This document shows positions 10,096-23,223 of a stretch of 64,000 nt of DNA, one piece after another. Under the pieces are notes generated by a model. That model did no database searches and was not told where the DNA came from. It was given only the letters and a program-made list of their open reading frames with translations. The stretch is from Odobenus rosmarus divergens (taxonomy: Eukaryota; Chordata; Mammalia; Carnivora; Odobenidae): the NCBI RefSeq assembly GCF_000321225.1, contig NW_004450267.1, forward strand, positions 5,621,195-5,685,194, in the 5' to 3' direction. The translations under genes and the position numbers were made by a program. Every line of letters begins with the position of its first letter. Within the stretch, counting starts at the first letter, position 1.

Positions 10096-10307
10096 TTTAA
10101 AGATTTTTCTTTTTAATTTTTTTTTTTTTTTTTTTATTTGACAGAGAGAGACACAGCGAGAGAGGGAACACAAGCAGGGGGAGTGGGAGAGGGAGAAGCA
10201 GGCCCCCCGCGGAGCAGGGAGCCTAATGCGGGGCTCGATCCCAGGACCCCCGGATCATGACCTGAGCCGAAGGCAGACGCTTAACGACTGAGCCACCCAG
10301 GCACCCT
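10096..10307 (-). mobile_element. Can-SINE, minus, young arctoid-type
   Basis: It contains the gacacagcgagagagggaac body and a long T tract. The target-site duplication gatcatggacatttt is at 10081-10095 and 10308-10322. Confidence 0.95.
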
Positions 10308-11090
10308 GATCATGGACATTTTCAACTCCATTTCTTAAAATGTTGTTTCTTGGTAAGCGACGGCAGAGCTAGTACATTTCAGGAAGACACTTCGCAAGGG
10401 TGACGCCAAAGGATCAGGGGTCCCTCAGAGTATCAGGAAACGCAATGTACTTTTGCCGGACCCCCAGTTCCCTAAGTCCCAGGGATTCCTGCTGTTTTTC
10501 TCACTCCAACCAGCCTGCCAACTTTAGCCAGCATCTCCTGGGTTTATTGAAAAGATCTTAAGGGAGGCTTTTGAAAAAGCTGACCAGACTAGTTTGCCAA
10601 CAAGGAGAATCAGTGAATCAGCAAGGATTCACTAGGTACCTTACTGAGTCAAGTCCTGAAGAGGGAACCCAAGCTGAACAGTCTGCCCAGAGGATGGTGG
10701 CATTATAACCGGGTGATAAGTACTCGAAGATCATTATGTGCCAGGTGCCTTGGGAGCAGAGGAGGTGGCTTCCTGGAGTAGGTGACATTGTGATGACTTG
10801 TTGGGGAAGAATAGGCATGTGTCAGGAAGGTGAGGGGCATGCCAACATTGCAGCTGGAGGGAGCAGACTGGGTTCAAGTGCCAAAGTTCGGTAAGCCTGG
10901 AGGCCATCCTTTTGTTGTGTTCTTGGGATGAGTTGGAGGTAGCTTTTATGCGATCCTGATCCTGATGAGTGAGGCAGGCCTGGATCATGAAGCTGCTGGT
11001 GTGGTATCTTGGGTCCTTTTGACTGTAGGCAAAGGGAGAGAGCAGAGGAGAATAAGCAGAGGAATGATGTCGTCAACCTATGTTTTTTGT

Positions 11091-11272
11091 TTTTGTTTTT
11101 AAAGGTTTTATTTGTCAGAGAGAGAGCGCACAAGCAGAGGGAGCTGCAGGCAGAGGGAGAAGCAGACTCCCCGCTGAGCAAGGAGCCTGATGTGGGGCTG
11201 GATCCCAGGACCCTGGGATCGTGACCTGACCCGAAGGCAGACGCTGAACTGGCTGAGCCACCCAGGTGCCCC
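11091..11272 (-). mobile_element. Can-SINE, minus
   Basis: The tail aaaggttttatttgtcagag runs through to the head gagccacccaggtgcccc. The duplication is caacctatgttttt / caacctgtgttttt, at about 11074 and 11273. Confidence 0.93.
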
Positions 11273-12607
11273 CAACCTGTGTTTTTTTAAGAGAGATAGC
11301 TCTGCTTAAAAGTGGCTCACTGCTCCACTTTAACCATGAGTGGAGGAAAGATCTAGTAGATGTGTCTCACCACACACTGGGAACACAAAGGTATTCTTAA
11401 TTTGGAGCAAATTGATTTTCATGGAAATTTGACCTTGGGGAATGGAAGGACCTCCCTGGAATCCTTGGCTAGAGGGTTCCGAAAGTCCAGGTCAGCGCCA
11501 GTGCTGGTCTCGGGTTGTGCTGGTCTAGGGTCAAGTTTTCATCGGGCTGAGTTGAAATGGTAAGAATAAGGAACATACAATGTAGTTTTTCTTAGAATGT
11601 ATTCAAGTTCAGGGAGTGCCTTTATTCTGAGATTTCTGTCTTCTTACAATGTAAATGTAAATAGTACATTGAAATGACTATTCCTGTGTGATGATGGTAG
11701 TGACAGTGGCAGGTGGTTTGCATGCCCTTATGTAGCTATGCTGTGTCAGCACGCTCTCTCCAGCAATTATTATAAGGATCCCTGAAATCCATCTTCAGAA
11801 GCACTGGGCACTAGTGCTTTTGGGTTACGCAGCACCACCTATTGGCCAAATGAGACATTGCAGTCAGGCTACATTTCAGATCGCGGAGAGAGAAGATTGT
11901 GTAAAGTCATTGCCCAATAAATCCATTAAATCCAAAAGCTGCTGGCCCAGACCCATGGGTGCTTAAGGGGACTCATCCCAGGGGAGCTGGGAGGGGAGGG
12001 AACCGGTTCGCCCACCATCTGGAGCCAGATGGGGGCCAGCTAGGGTCTAATGCCGGGGAAAAGGGACTGGGTAGGGGCTCTGAAGACCACCCTTAAATCT
12101 AGGAAAGAAACCAGGGGCTGCCTGGGAGGATGCTGCGGGCGAAGGGAGAACATGCAATCACTCACCAGTGACAAGTCCTAGGATGACACCAGCGCCCTTT
12201 GGGAAGCGCCAGGCACCACTGATTCTTTTGTTAATGTTTTTATGATTGCCATACATTCTCATTGTTCATCGAACATTCAGAAAAGCACAATGAGAAAATT
12301 AAAACTACCCAGAAAGCCTCTTGGAACTTTGATATATTTTCTTCCAGTTTCTTTCCTGTGCACGTACATGTTGTGTGTTACAGTGTTGTGAAATTAAGGT
12401 CATCCTGCTTCTACTGTTTTATAACCCCTTTTTACTTTATATTTCATACCACAGGCAGTTTTTTATATCTTGAATTCATTTTCTCAAATGTTATTAAATG
12501 TCAAATTTTAAAACACTGCATGGTTTTCATTCTGCTGAAATGAAATGCAGAAATTTTGTTATTTAATACATTGTTTTGTTAACATTTTTATTTTGTAACA
12601 AATGATT

Positions 12608-12816
12608 TTTTTAAAGATTTATTTACTTATTTGAAAGAGAGAGAGAGTGCACTCGTGCTCGGGAGAGCTGGGAGAGGGGAAGAAGGAGAAAATCTGAAGC
12701 GGACTCCCCACTGAGCAGGGATCCTGATGTGGGGCTGGATCCCATGACTCTGAGATCACAACCTGAGCCGAAATCAAGAGTCAGTCACTCAACCGACTGA
12801 GCCACCCAGGCGCCCC
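12608..12816 (-). mobile_element. Older Can-SINE, minus
   Basis: It has the diverged aaatcaagagtcagtcactc variant before the head at 12801-12816. The imperfect duplication attttgtaacaaatgatttt / attttgtgacaaattatttt flanks it. Confidence 0.9.
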
Positions 12817-12896
12817 TATTTTGTGACAAATTATTTTACCAGATACTGCTAAATGGCTTTCCAGAAAGCTTTCTCTTCTTTATTAAAACAAACATA

Positions 12897-13104
12897 GGGG
12901 CACCTGGGTGGCTCAGATGGTTAAGCGTCTGCCTTCGGCTCAGGTCATGATCCCAGGGTCCTGGGATCGAGCCCCGCATCGGGCTCCTGGCTCAGCAGGG
13001 AGCCTGCTTCTCCCTCTCCCTCTGCATCTCCCCCTGCTCATGCTCTCTCTCTTTCTCTGTATCTCTGTGTCTCAAATGAATAAGTAAAAATCTTAAAAAA
13101 AAAA
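12897..13104 (+). mobile_element. Can-SINE, plus
   Basis: The full head ggggcacctgggtggctcag, B-box region gatcgagcccc, CT-rich linker and A-tail are present. The flanks carry an imperfect duplication, acaaacata / acaaagcata. Confidence 0.92.
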
Positions 13105-13639
13105 TGACAACAAAGCATATATGTTAGTCAAGAGAGGACTCATATTCTGGAGATATGTTTTAAAATATTTTTGAAGTGATCTGTTGAGAATAGTCCGGAT
13201 GGTTGGAGGAAATGGGCCACGAGTCGATAACTGTTGAAGGTGATGACGGGGTATGAGGGGTTATTGTACTCAAGATGGTGGATGTTCCTTTCCACAAGAA
13301 AAAGTGAAGCAAAAATGCATGCGTTCTCCAGCTGGGGACATTCCCACTGGGCCCCCTGTCTTCTCTGACGTGGCCCTTGCAGGTTTCTCTGTTCCTGCTG
13401 ACACCACCAGGATGGCCCCCAGGATGCATGACTTCTGCCCTTGCGGCTCTGGCACTGAGTGTTCAGAACCCCCTTCTCTTGCTGGCCTCTGTGAGGTAGA
13501 GTCAGGGTGGAGTTTTACAAACCACAGAACCAAATCCTGAGGGAAATCTCTTCAGTCCTGTCACCAGCCTTGTCATGGGCCCCAACCCCTGTGTTCACCC
13601 TTTATCCTGAGGCCTTGCTACCGAAAGGGTAGCATGAGG

Positions 13640-13785
13640 TCCAGCCATATCAGCATCACCTGGAAACCTGCTGGACATGCAGAACCCAAGTCCCATCCCA
13701 GACCTACTGAACTAGAATCTTCGTTCTACCAAGATTCCCAGGGGGGTCGTGGAAATGATCAAGTGTGCAAAGCCTTGAACTAAAG
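13640..13785 (+). mobile_element. MER5A-like hAT-Charlie fossil
   Basis: catatcagcatcacctggaa followed by cagacctactgaactagaat and aagattcccagg matches the MER5A non-autonomous DNA transposon as I know it. Confidence 0.75.
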
Positions 13786-13959
13786 GCAGCTCTGCTCTAA
13801 TCCCAAAGAGCTGGTGGGCCTTGGGTAGCCCTGCTTGGCTGCCAGGAGCCCCTGGTCTCTTAGGCCAGGCCTGTGCTCCCAGCCTTGTCCCACCCACCCA
13901 CCCGCTTGACCCATTACCCATCCTCACTGCCCTTTTTTGCATAAATAATTCACTTAAAA

Positions 13960-14430
13960 ATATATGCAAGGAATTTAACTGCCAAGCGTTCGTAATATTG
14001 AACAATTGGAAACCATCAAAATGTACCATAATAAGGGGTTGGTTAAATATAACTATTTCATCTACAGAATGGGAATCAACACAGCAAATCAAAGAACCCT
14101 TCAAAGAGTGTTTGACTAATATTCAATTAACATTAAAACTGAGTATTTCTGAGATACGAGATTGTGTTTTTTTTAACTTCTGTATCCTGTTCTACTGTAA
14201 AATGGCTTCCTGTTATGGTTTTTTTCCCCAAATTTTTTATAGTGGTAAAATACACATACCATAAAACTTATGCTTTTTTTTTTTTAATAGCGGTCATCCT
14301 AATGAGCGTGAGCTGGTATCCTGTGGTTTTGATTTGCCTTTCCCTATGATTAGTGATGTGGAACATCTTTCATGTCCTTGTGGTCACTTGTCTGTCTTCC
14401 GTTTCTTAATTGGGTTGTTTGGGTTTTGTT
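13960..14430. mobile_element. Old L1 fragments
   Basis: 14225-14430 is antisense L1 (aatgagcgtgagctggtatc, then gattagtgatgtggaacatc). 13960-14110 resembles an L1-type 'nnattggaaacnnnnnaaatgt' segment in the opposite orientation. Fit is by phrase only. Confidence 0.5.
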
Positions 14431-15118
14431 GTCCTAATTGCCCTTTTGCTAGACACCATGACCCGGGCCTCATCTCTCACCATCTGGTTTCACTGGCCCT
14501 GGGAATACTGCTTTCGGCCTTGCTCTTCTCTCCAAGCATGGGACGCGGGCTTGGCTCTTCCTCCACACACACTAGCGCCTTCTGTCGCGGCTGTTTCTTG
14601 TTTGAGGGAATTACCAGCCTGTTCTTGGAGGAGCAGCACCGTGCACGTGTCTCTTGGCAGCCCCATCTAGCCGGGCTCTACACCTGTCCAGGGACTGCTT
14701 GCAGTCCTGCTGATGGTCTCCCAGCCCCTCCGAGCCAGGCAGCCCCGGCGCGTGTGTGCACGGCCCGCGGCCCCGCGCTTGTCCCCCAGCGGTCCCCTGT
14801 AGCCGCGAGCCGCCCTCTGGCGCAGTGACGAGGCTCTCTGGGCTCTCGGTGATGAGAGGAAGGGGCAGCTTAGCAGGAGCAAAGGTCAGAAATCACAGAA
14901 GCACTTGAGTGGTAGGAAATGGTGGCTGGACCGGGGTGCCCGGAAGCAGGGGAGAGCCCAGAAACAAAAGTTGGAAAGGTGGCCTCGGGGGATGGTTTTG
15001 TCTCTATGATTAGGTTTTAAGTTCTAGAGAGCCAACTTGTATCTTATTCCTCTTCACGTGCTCCAGGAAAGAGTGTCAATTATTTGCTTTCGTTGTTTTC
15101 CAGGTTAGCATTTTGATT

Positions 15119-15262
15119 TCATTTCCCTTTCTCCCTCCCTTCCCGCCATCCCTCTCTCCTTCTTCCCTTCCCTTCCTCCCTCCCAGCCCTTCCCTCCCTC
15201 CTTTCTCTCCGCCCCCTTCCTTCCTTCCTCCGTTCCTTCCTTCCTTCCTTCCTTCCTCCTTT
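15119..15262 (+). repeat. (CCTT)n / CT-rich microsatellite
   Basis: Imperfect CCCT/CCTT units end in an uninterrupted run of ttcc units at 15221-15258. The reading frames here, rich in Pro/Ser/Phe or Gly/Arg/Glu, are artefacts. Confidence 0.9.
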
Positions 15263-15854
15263 GGAACTGAGCGAGTGGCTACTGTCGGGTACTCAGAATG
15301 CATTAATTGTATTAATGTAAGACATCCCGTCTATCATGGGAAATCACTGGCCCCCCAGTCCCTTCCTCCCCTGCCAGCACCAGGGAGGGCCCTGGGTGCA
15401 GTGAGCCCCCTGTGTCAAGGGCAGACCTCCAGAAGGACTCAGCCTCAGGGGAAGCCCCCCACCCTCCCTCTTCTTGGCCTGTCAGCTGCCCACCCTTCTC
15501 ACTTACCTGCTTCCCCTCAGAACCTCAGGAAGGCTCTGGCCGTGGAGGTAAGGGAGAGCTGGTCAGAGAGGGATGGCAGAACTGCAGAAAATCCATGTCT
15601 GGCCTGTATTTTGGAGAAGTGGTTTGGTTGCTCAAAGCCCTGGGGTTATGAGTGCTGCGTCTTGTCTGATGCTTACGCTCTGTTTCCCTACAGCCTAACC
15701 CACGGGTGAGGAGGCTAACAGCTTCCTCTCATGTGCATTTATTTTTCTTTGTCTCAGTTACATAGTTCCCATTTGGAATAATTCTTATTTTCAACTCCTT
15801 TATGTCTCTACTAGGTATTTTAAAAAGTCGAGTATCAAATATTTCCAAATATGT

Positions 15855-15945
15855 CATCTATCCATTTATTCAGCCAACCCTGCATTCCTACTATAGACCT
15901 AATACTGATCTAGATGCTGGAGGTACAGTCAGGAGAAAACGGGTA
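15855..15945 (+). repeat. L2 fragment
   Basis: catttattcagccaaccctg then gatctagatgctggaggtac resembles the L2 'cattcaacaaatattt...ctaggcgctggggatac' segment. Confidence 0.45.
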
Positions 15946-16229
15946 ATGCGCTAGCAGGCATGACGTTTGCTTAACCTCAGACAAGCCATTGTTCCAGCTA
16001 TGCCCCCTACCAAAAGGAAAAGAGTGGTCTTTTTGTTCTTCCCCCCAAAAACATTTCCTTCTTTGCCAAAAGAACACTCTCATTTTAGAATTTCTGGAAC
16101 ATAAGAAAATAAAGTCTTTTTAGCTCAGATGTAGTCTGACACTTGAATACAACCGGTATTTAACATCCCATTTTTCTTCTATTTTATCAACTTCTCTCAG
16201 TGTTTAGCATTTAATCTGGTGTATTTCTT

Positions 16230-16429
16230 TTCTTTCTTTTTTTTTTTTTTTAAGGTTTTATTTATTTATTTGACAGAGAGAGAGCACAAGCAGGGGGAGC
16301 TGCAGAGGGAGAGGCAGAAGCAGGTTCCCCGCTGAGCAGGGAGCCTGATGTGGGACTCGATCCAGGGCCCTGGGATCACGACCTGAGCTGAAGGCAGACG
16401 CTTAACTGACTGAGCCACCCAGGCGCCCC
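16230..16429 (-). mobile_element. Can-SINE, minus
   Basis: T-tract then gacagagagagagcacaagc through to gccacccaggcgcccc at 16414-16429. No duplication was easily seen. Confidence 0.9.
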
Positions 16430-17159
16430 TTATTGGCCCTTTTTGTTTCCCATGACCCCCCTCTCTGATTCTCTGGTGTGACAGCCAGGGCTTGAGTTTG
16501 TCTGCTCCATCATCACTTCCCACGACTGCGCCTACCTGGGACCAAGCAAAGAGGGAATGGAGAGAGGGGGGAAAGCAATGAGGTTTCCCCCGTCCTTCTG
16601 GGACCACAGGCTGTCTGGTCAGGGACCAGAGTTCTCTCGCTTGGAGCTGTGGCTGTCTCTCCGGCCGCTGCTGTCCCTGCTGGTGTGGGTTTGCCGGGCA
16701 GCGGGGACAGAACACGACCGGGTGTAGGTTTCCTCCCCTCACTCAGATCCATGAGTCCTTTTTCTGTTCCTTGGACCAGAAATAGAGAGCTTCTTTGGAA
16801 CTCCTTCTGTCTTCCCCCAGACCACAATTCCAGTTTTCAGCTGTCTTTGAGTCCAAGCTCGGAGATGCCAGAGGGAGAAAAAAAAAGTAAGGGTCGCTGC
16901 TGGTTCGCTGTTACTTCGGGGTCTGGGTTCCTTCCCCGATCCACCTGCCATCTTTTACCTCTCAGGGTCTCAAATAGTAGGCCTCAGACTAGAACAGGGG
17001 ATCTGCCTCTCAGATTCGCACTCCTGAGGGTGTACAAATAGGAGAAAGCCATGGGCCAATCAAGGATTTATCCCCGTCTAGAAAACTTGCGTTGGCCCTG
17101 TTACTTAATTAGCATCACCCCGAGGACCCCAGCTCTACCACCCACAAACTCCATCTCAG

Positions 17160-17395
17160 AGGCCAGCACTACCTTTATGGAGCATTTACTAAGCAGTAGG
17201 CCCTTCACAGACCTTATTTCATCTAATACAATAACCGCACAAATTAGATGTTATTGGTCCCATATTACAGACAAGGAAACTGAGATTCAGAAGGGTTAGG
17301 TGATTTTTTTTTTTTTTTTTCAAAATCACAGAGATGGTACTAGAATCCAAATTCAGATCTGGGTTACTCTAGCACCCATCTAGCTGCCTCCCAGT
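17160..17395 (-). repeat. MIR, minus
   Basis: gagcatttactaagcagtag, cttatttcatctaatac, attacagacaaggaaactga and a poly(T) interruption at 17308-17323 match an inverted MIR. Confidence 0.6.
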
Positions 17396-17594
17396 ACAGA
17401 CCGTGGCTTATAATAGAGTTCCCTTTGCAATGGGGGATGCTTAGCCATGCCTCTGGCCATATGCTTAGCCTTGTTCTCGGAACAGGCACTAGCCCCTCCA
17501 AGTAAACCTCCACATGGACCAGAAGATGTTTCCTGAATCTTCCCTCAGCCTCTTCTCCGGCCCGGGCAATCCCCAGAGGGCTTTCAGCAGGCTG

Positions 17595-17810
17595 CATGCT
17601 GCCGTGGAAAGGGCATGAGCTTTGGAACCCACAGACCTGGGCTCCCCACTTGCTGCCTCTGGCAGGCTTTTTAGTTTCTTCGAGTCTCAGTGTCTTCATC
17701 CATAAAATGGGCATAATAAAACATGTTTTCAGGTGGTTGTAGGGATTCGATGAAATAAGAATGTAAAGCACTTGGCACAAACTGCAGGTTAGAGCAGCTG
17801 AAGAATAGGG
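17595..17810 (+). repeat. MIR, plus
   Basis: gagctttggaacccacagac, then gtcttcatccataaaatggg and taaagcacttggcac match MIR in order. Confidence 0.6.
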
Positions 17811-18057
17811 ATGCAGAAGAGGGTCCTGCAAGGGGGCTCATTGCTGCAGTGGGGCCCTGATTACTGAACAGTGTTGTTGCCTAAACACATATTTCCTGAA
17901 CAAATGCTAAGGTCTTAATAAGAATGCAGTTGTGGTTATAAAAGCTACCCATAGCAGTTCTATTGTAACCTCAGAGAAAGAACCTATGGGTTATTCATCC
18001 TAAGAAAGTGGTGCCTGACTGTGGGTGGTGAAATTGTGGCGATCTTTAGTTCTTCTT

Positions 18058-18115
<58 letters not shown>

Positions 18116-18145
18116 TACATATATACACATATATATATTTTTTAG
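18058..18145 (+). repeat. (TA)n-(CA)n compound microsatellite
   Basis: About 12 TA units followed by about 15 CA units and then mixed acat/atat units. Confidence 0.95.
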
Positions 18146-19239
18146 TTTCTCAACTTTCTAAATCATGTATGTGTGCATGCGTGCATGTGTGTGTATAATT
18201 TTGTACTCAAAGGAAATCAAACATTATAGAGATAGACCCATTGTAATAAGTGTGCTTATTAGTGAGTTGGAAAATTATCTGAGGTTGATGGTTCCTGATT
18301 CCCCAGAGGCTCGATGGAGGAGCCCGGCTGGAAACCCAAGCTCCTAGACTCTCAGAAAAATGCAGAAAAGCGTGTACATGTTCATTTGCAAAGATAAGTG
18401 TTCTGTCCCCCCACTTGGGCCCTTACCTGGCTGTCCTTGGGGCCCTGGGAGGGAGACTGAGCCTTGAGGACCCAGACTCAGGGCAGAAACTGGGGTTGCC
18501 CTCACGGAGGGGCCAGTAGTGCCAGGGGTTGCTGTGGGAGGGCCTCCTCCTCGAGACCCTCTCTTCAGTGGCTCCTGAGGAGCTGAGCCCAGCTCCTTGA
18601 CTGGGCTCCAGTCTGGGCATGTGTCTTCCAGAAATGAGTCAGTCAGGGCCTGGGTGCAGGAGGACCCTGCAGAGGGAAAGAGGCCCAGATGGGCTTTGAG
18701 ACCCCCCCCAGAAGGTGGCCTCTGGCTCACCCAGCAATGGGTACCCCAGTTTCATCAAAGGGAAGTGTCCCCTATCCGCCCAAACTCATTGGCATGACAG
18801 TCACCCTGTTCCACAGTCGTGCCCCATCTCCTGAGCATGTGACTCCCCACTAGCACTTGGCCCGCCGCTGTGAGCGTCTGAGCACCTCCCTTTCCTGGCC
18901 CAGGCCCTCGGCCTTTCAGCAAACATGGGGCTCAGACTGCCGCGTGAATCCATCCGGACCTGTGTGTAGGCTTTGCCGAAACCGTAAGAGGTGTCCCTCA
19001 AATGGTCCCGGAGCGCTGGTGACAGCTATATAACATGACTGTGGGGACACTGGCAGGAGTGGAAGAGATTTAGGGGAATTCAGTGGTCTTTATCTTATTA
19101 CTATTGTTCTCTTGTCAAATTGTTAACACTCAACAAGCACCCCCGAACCCCCCCAGCTGTGAGTAGGGCCGCTTTCTTAGAGCTGTTTACTTCTGGCCCG
19201 GCTGGCTAGGACATGGGGGCAGGGCCTGAATTAGTCATC

Positions 19240-20684
19240 TTTGTTTTTCAGCACCTTTGGGTTCAGGGACTTAGTAAGAATTGAATGAATAAATGAATGA
19301 GTGAATGGAATGTTGGGCAAGAAATCATCAAAACCGTCCAGCGTCAGAGCAGAGCCCCGGAAGAGGTTTTCCACTGGAGCTGAGGCTGAGCTACTCTTGA
19401 GCCACCCTCCCTTCACATCACCAAAACGTTTATTTTCTGTCCTTCATTCTGGGCCCCAGGCTGATGAAGGATCCCCTATCTTGGACATACCAGATTCATT
19501 GCAGAGGGGGGCGGAAACCAGCACAAAGGTAGTAATCCTGGAGCTCTTTGCCTCAAAAGGCATACGCTTCACTTCCACTCCAGTGACGAAAGAGCAAGTC
19601 ACAGGGCCAAATTTGGCAACACGGGGCTCCACGTAAGGCGGGTGCCGGAGAGAGGGGCAGAGAAGACTTGGCCAATAATAAAATCTATCACAGTCTACCA
19701 CCTCAATCCTCCCCTCCCTCAAGGAAACAACCTACACTTTCTGACCAGTCCTGCCCGGGGCCGCGGTCCTGGCTCTCTGGAGACTCTCCTCAGCCGGCTT
19801 AGATGTGATTTCTCTGCTAGAGACCTCTGAGCCCTTTAAAACTTGGACAGATTTATTATTCCACTTTTTTCTCCTTTACTAGCTGCTTTTAGTTATGCAT
19901 TTTTGCATAATCATTTTAGTGTATATTTATTCTTTCTAATGATCTCATTTTCTTCCTGCAGGTCTGTGCTTCCGTCTGCAGCCATTTTCCTTTAGTATGA
20001 GAACTTCATTTAATATTTCTAGCGGTGCAAGCTGGTTGGTGACAAGTATTTTCAACTGTTGAAAAGGCCCTTCTCACCCAGTTTTTCCCCATTTCCCTCA
20101 ACATGGTAATCACAGTTGTCCTCAAGTCCTTGAATAATGCCGTCAATATCGCCATCATCTGTGGGGCTATTCTATTGTCTACTTTCCCATCATGTCAGTC
20201 ACTTTGGGGGGGGGGCTCTTTCTGTGCCTGAGGATTATTGTCTGCTGAACAGTGGGCAGAGAGGACCGAAGAGGCTTCAGATGACATCCTTCTTGAAGAA
20301 ACATTCCTACTTTCCTTTGTTGGGTATTTAGGGTGCGATCAATCAGGGGGTGCGTTAGCACTGTTGTGCATTACGAGGTGGCCCTCTGGCTCTCCTAGAG
20401 GATCTGTGAGCTACTCAGTATCCTGTGACACATTCCTTTTCTGTTTAAAGTAGCCAGAGGTAGTTTCTATGGCTAGTAATGAGAACGTGACTGAGGTGAG
20501 CGACGAAGCCAAAAGGAATCTGTTACACGCAGTCAGCCTGGATGGAGCAGGAAGAGAGGAGAGGCTTTCACTGTGAACGAGGTGCCCACTGACTGGCATG
20601 GGTTTCGGGATGGGTGGCAGACCACCTGGAGGGCAGATGCAGTCCTAAAACCGAAAACTGGGATCACAGTCTGTAGCCCTTTGG
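19240..20684. other. Unique-looking stretch with an L2-like tail near 19265-19300
   Basis: gaatgaataaatgaatgagt is typical of an L2 3' tail. Beyond that, 19300-20684 shows nothing I recognise apart from short open frames without family features. Confidence 0.4.
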
Positions 20685-20825
20685 CACTTGCTAGAATGTA
20701 ACCTCCACAGGGGCAGGGGGCATTGTTGCTTTGTTGCTTTGTTCACTGATGGATCTTCAAGTGCTTAAAACAGTGCCTGGCACGTAGTAAGCACCCAATA
20801 AATGTCAAGTTTGGCGAACTATTAT
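20685..20825 (+). repeat. L2 3' end
   Basis: agaatgtaacctccacaggg, then acagtgcctggcacgtagta and cccaataaatgtc form the usual L2 3' end. Confidence 0.65.
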
Positions 20826-21949
20826 TTTTATTAATAGACACGTACACCAATTACTATGTTCAAAGGTTCTAAATTAAACCCAGAGCTCCCTTTCTGTAAC
20901 AAATATTTTGAAACATCCTCTTTACTATTGTAAAATAAAATTTCAGACATAATATCATCTATTCACATATGCTATTTAAAAACTCTGAATACCGACCGCT
21001 CACACAGGATGCCAGGTGTCCTGCCCGGGTCCCTCATCCAGGAGAGGCCCTGCCCCTCCCCCAGCGGCAGGAGTGCTGGCTGTGGGCGGCTCAGAGCTGA
21101 GGCCTCCCTAGGACTTGCCAGACAAGAGAGCCAAGGTAATGCCCGATCACTTCCAGTGACTGCCTGATGTGGGGTAAAAGCCGGCCCCTCCTGCTTCAGG
21201 GTGAGACATCTCTGAAGGGCCAGCCGCAGGTCCTGAGCTCGGCAGGGATCAGCGGAGGCCTCTCCTGTGACGGCATCATGGTGCAACTTCTCCCTCTGCC
21301 CAATCCTGCATTTCCCACCCCTCACGGGGGTTTCCGAGAACATACCCCAGGCACACACAAATGTTTCTTAGAGTCTGTTTCCTGGGGGACTCACCGGAAT
21401 ATGGTGCCCTGCCATACAAAGGAAGAATAAGAGAGGAGTAATCTATAATAAATAAAACACATTCTGTCTGGGATGCTCGGGTGCGGCTGCGCTAGGACCC
21501 CCGCAACAGCGGCCCCTCCTGGGCGCGTGGGAGAAGTGCAGACCTCCGCAGGGTTCCCAGCGGGTGCGTGTGCACAGTAGAGTATGAAAAGTGCACTTTA
21601 TGGCCACTCAAATACCACAAGTGGCAATACTGTCAGTGGTAAGATTCTCTAAATCAGTGAACAACTTGGTAAAATGCCAAACAAAACACATGAAATTCCC
21701 TCAATTTACCCAATAGTTGCTTTCCTGGAAAATTCAGTGTGTCTTAAAATTATGCCCAAACCTACTTTGCCATGTAGAATAGAGGACATTTCCTCCTTGA
21801 GCTCTACTGCTTAGTGTACTGGGGGCCTTTTACACCAGTGGCCTGAGGCATGCTGACAAGGGAAACCACCCCCAGCACTTCCCAAACTTTCCTCCAGGGG
21901 TCATCACTGTCCTCATTTCGAACCATCTGTCCCTTGGAGAAAACCCTGT

Positions 21950-22130
21950 GCTTGGAACTTTACATGTTATTCATCTAATCCTCCCAATAAGCTTAGGCGG
22001 TAAGTGTTGCTATTACCTCTCTTTAGCTAAGAAAATCAAGTTCAGAAAAGTTAAGGAATTTGTCCAAGTTCACACAGCTAGTAAGCGGGAAACAAGCAAA
22101 ATTTGAACCCAAGGCTGCCGGTTTTCCCGT
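21950..22130 (-). repeat. MIR, minus
   Basis: tattcatctaatcctcccaa, then caagttcacacagctagtaa and atttgaacccaaggctgc match an inverted MIR. Confidence 0.65.
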
Positions 22131-23183
22131 ACAGGTCAATTTGTGGGTGTTTGTCGTTTATCGACTTGCGTGGCCACTAGGCTGTGGCCAGGTTTGTTTA
22201 TCACAGAATAGAATAAACCTTATTTAGGGGCCACCCTCCACGTGGACACAGGGCAATGCCAAGAACTAGAGGCTGAGTGCAACTGAGCCTCCCTGCACTG
22301 TGCTGTGCCCTCAGAGCCTGGGTGGGCAGATGGAACCACAGCCCAAGGCCTCCTTCCTCAGGCAGCACCCCAAGTGACTTCCCACCCCCCATCCCTCCAC
22401 CCCACCTACCACAGACAGACCCCCAGACAGACCTGGCAGGCCCAGTCCAGGGAGGAGCCAGTGAGAACAGCTCTGCAGGTCCTCCCCACCCCTCCACACC
22501 TGGGTCCTAGAGGGAGCCAAGAATGCTCCGGTATCCAGCTCTGATGCCCTCCAGCATCCTCTTGAATTGACTTGACTTTGAGGGAGGCTCTGAAGGACAG
22601 CTAAGTTTGGCAGGTGTAAGAGGAGGCTGACAAAGGCATGGAGGTTGGGGTGGAGATGGGAGGACAAAGGAGCACGTTCTCCCCAGTGGGCTCTTCCCTG
22701 ACTGGGCCTGGTGGAGGAGGGCAGAAGGGTACTCTCTCTGTGTGCCATGCCCCCTGCTGGTAGAATCAGTGGACTGGGTTTGCCTGAGGCTGAGGGTGTG
22801 GGGGGGGGCGGTGGGGGGAGACATGCACAGTCCAATAGTGTTAGTCCAGATCCTCCACAAAACACTCACCAAGGGTTGGGATTAAATGCCCAGGGGTCTT
22901 ATCTGGGGGAGTGATTGTGAGAGGAGCTAAGGAGGGAGGGAGCTGGAGATGCAGGGAGAGCTTCAGGCCGCTGTGCAGACCTGAACCCCAGGGAAGGAGA
23001 GAGAAAGGACAGATTGCGTGGAATGTCACAGACCTCAGGGACTCTACGGAAGCTTTGACGAAGTTGTCAGGGAGTCCTGGAGCCTGTGTCTCTCAGGAAT
23101 GGGTTTCTATCCCTGCCACAGTCAGTCGCCCACTGGGAGCTGGGGACACGGGATTTTCTGCTCTGACCCCAACAACCCCTCTC

Positions 23184-23223
23184 CACACGCACACACACAC
23201 ACACACACACGCACACACACACC
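23184..23223 (+). repeat. (CA)n microsatellite
   Basis: About 18 CA units with two CG interruptions. Confidence 0.95.

Noticed and set aside
14334..14828. 164-codon plus frame
   Set aside because: It starts in an antisense L1 relic and continues in GC-rich sequence without protein features.
15076..15709. 198-codon plus frame and Gly/Arg/Glu-rich minus frame
   Set aside because: They begin in the CCTT microsatellite; the rest has no family features.
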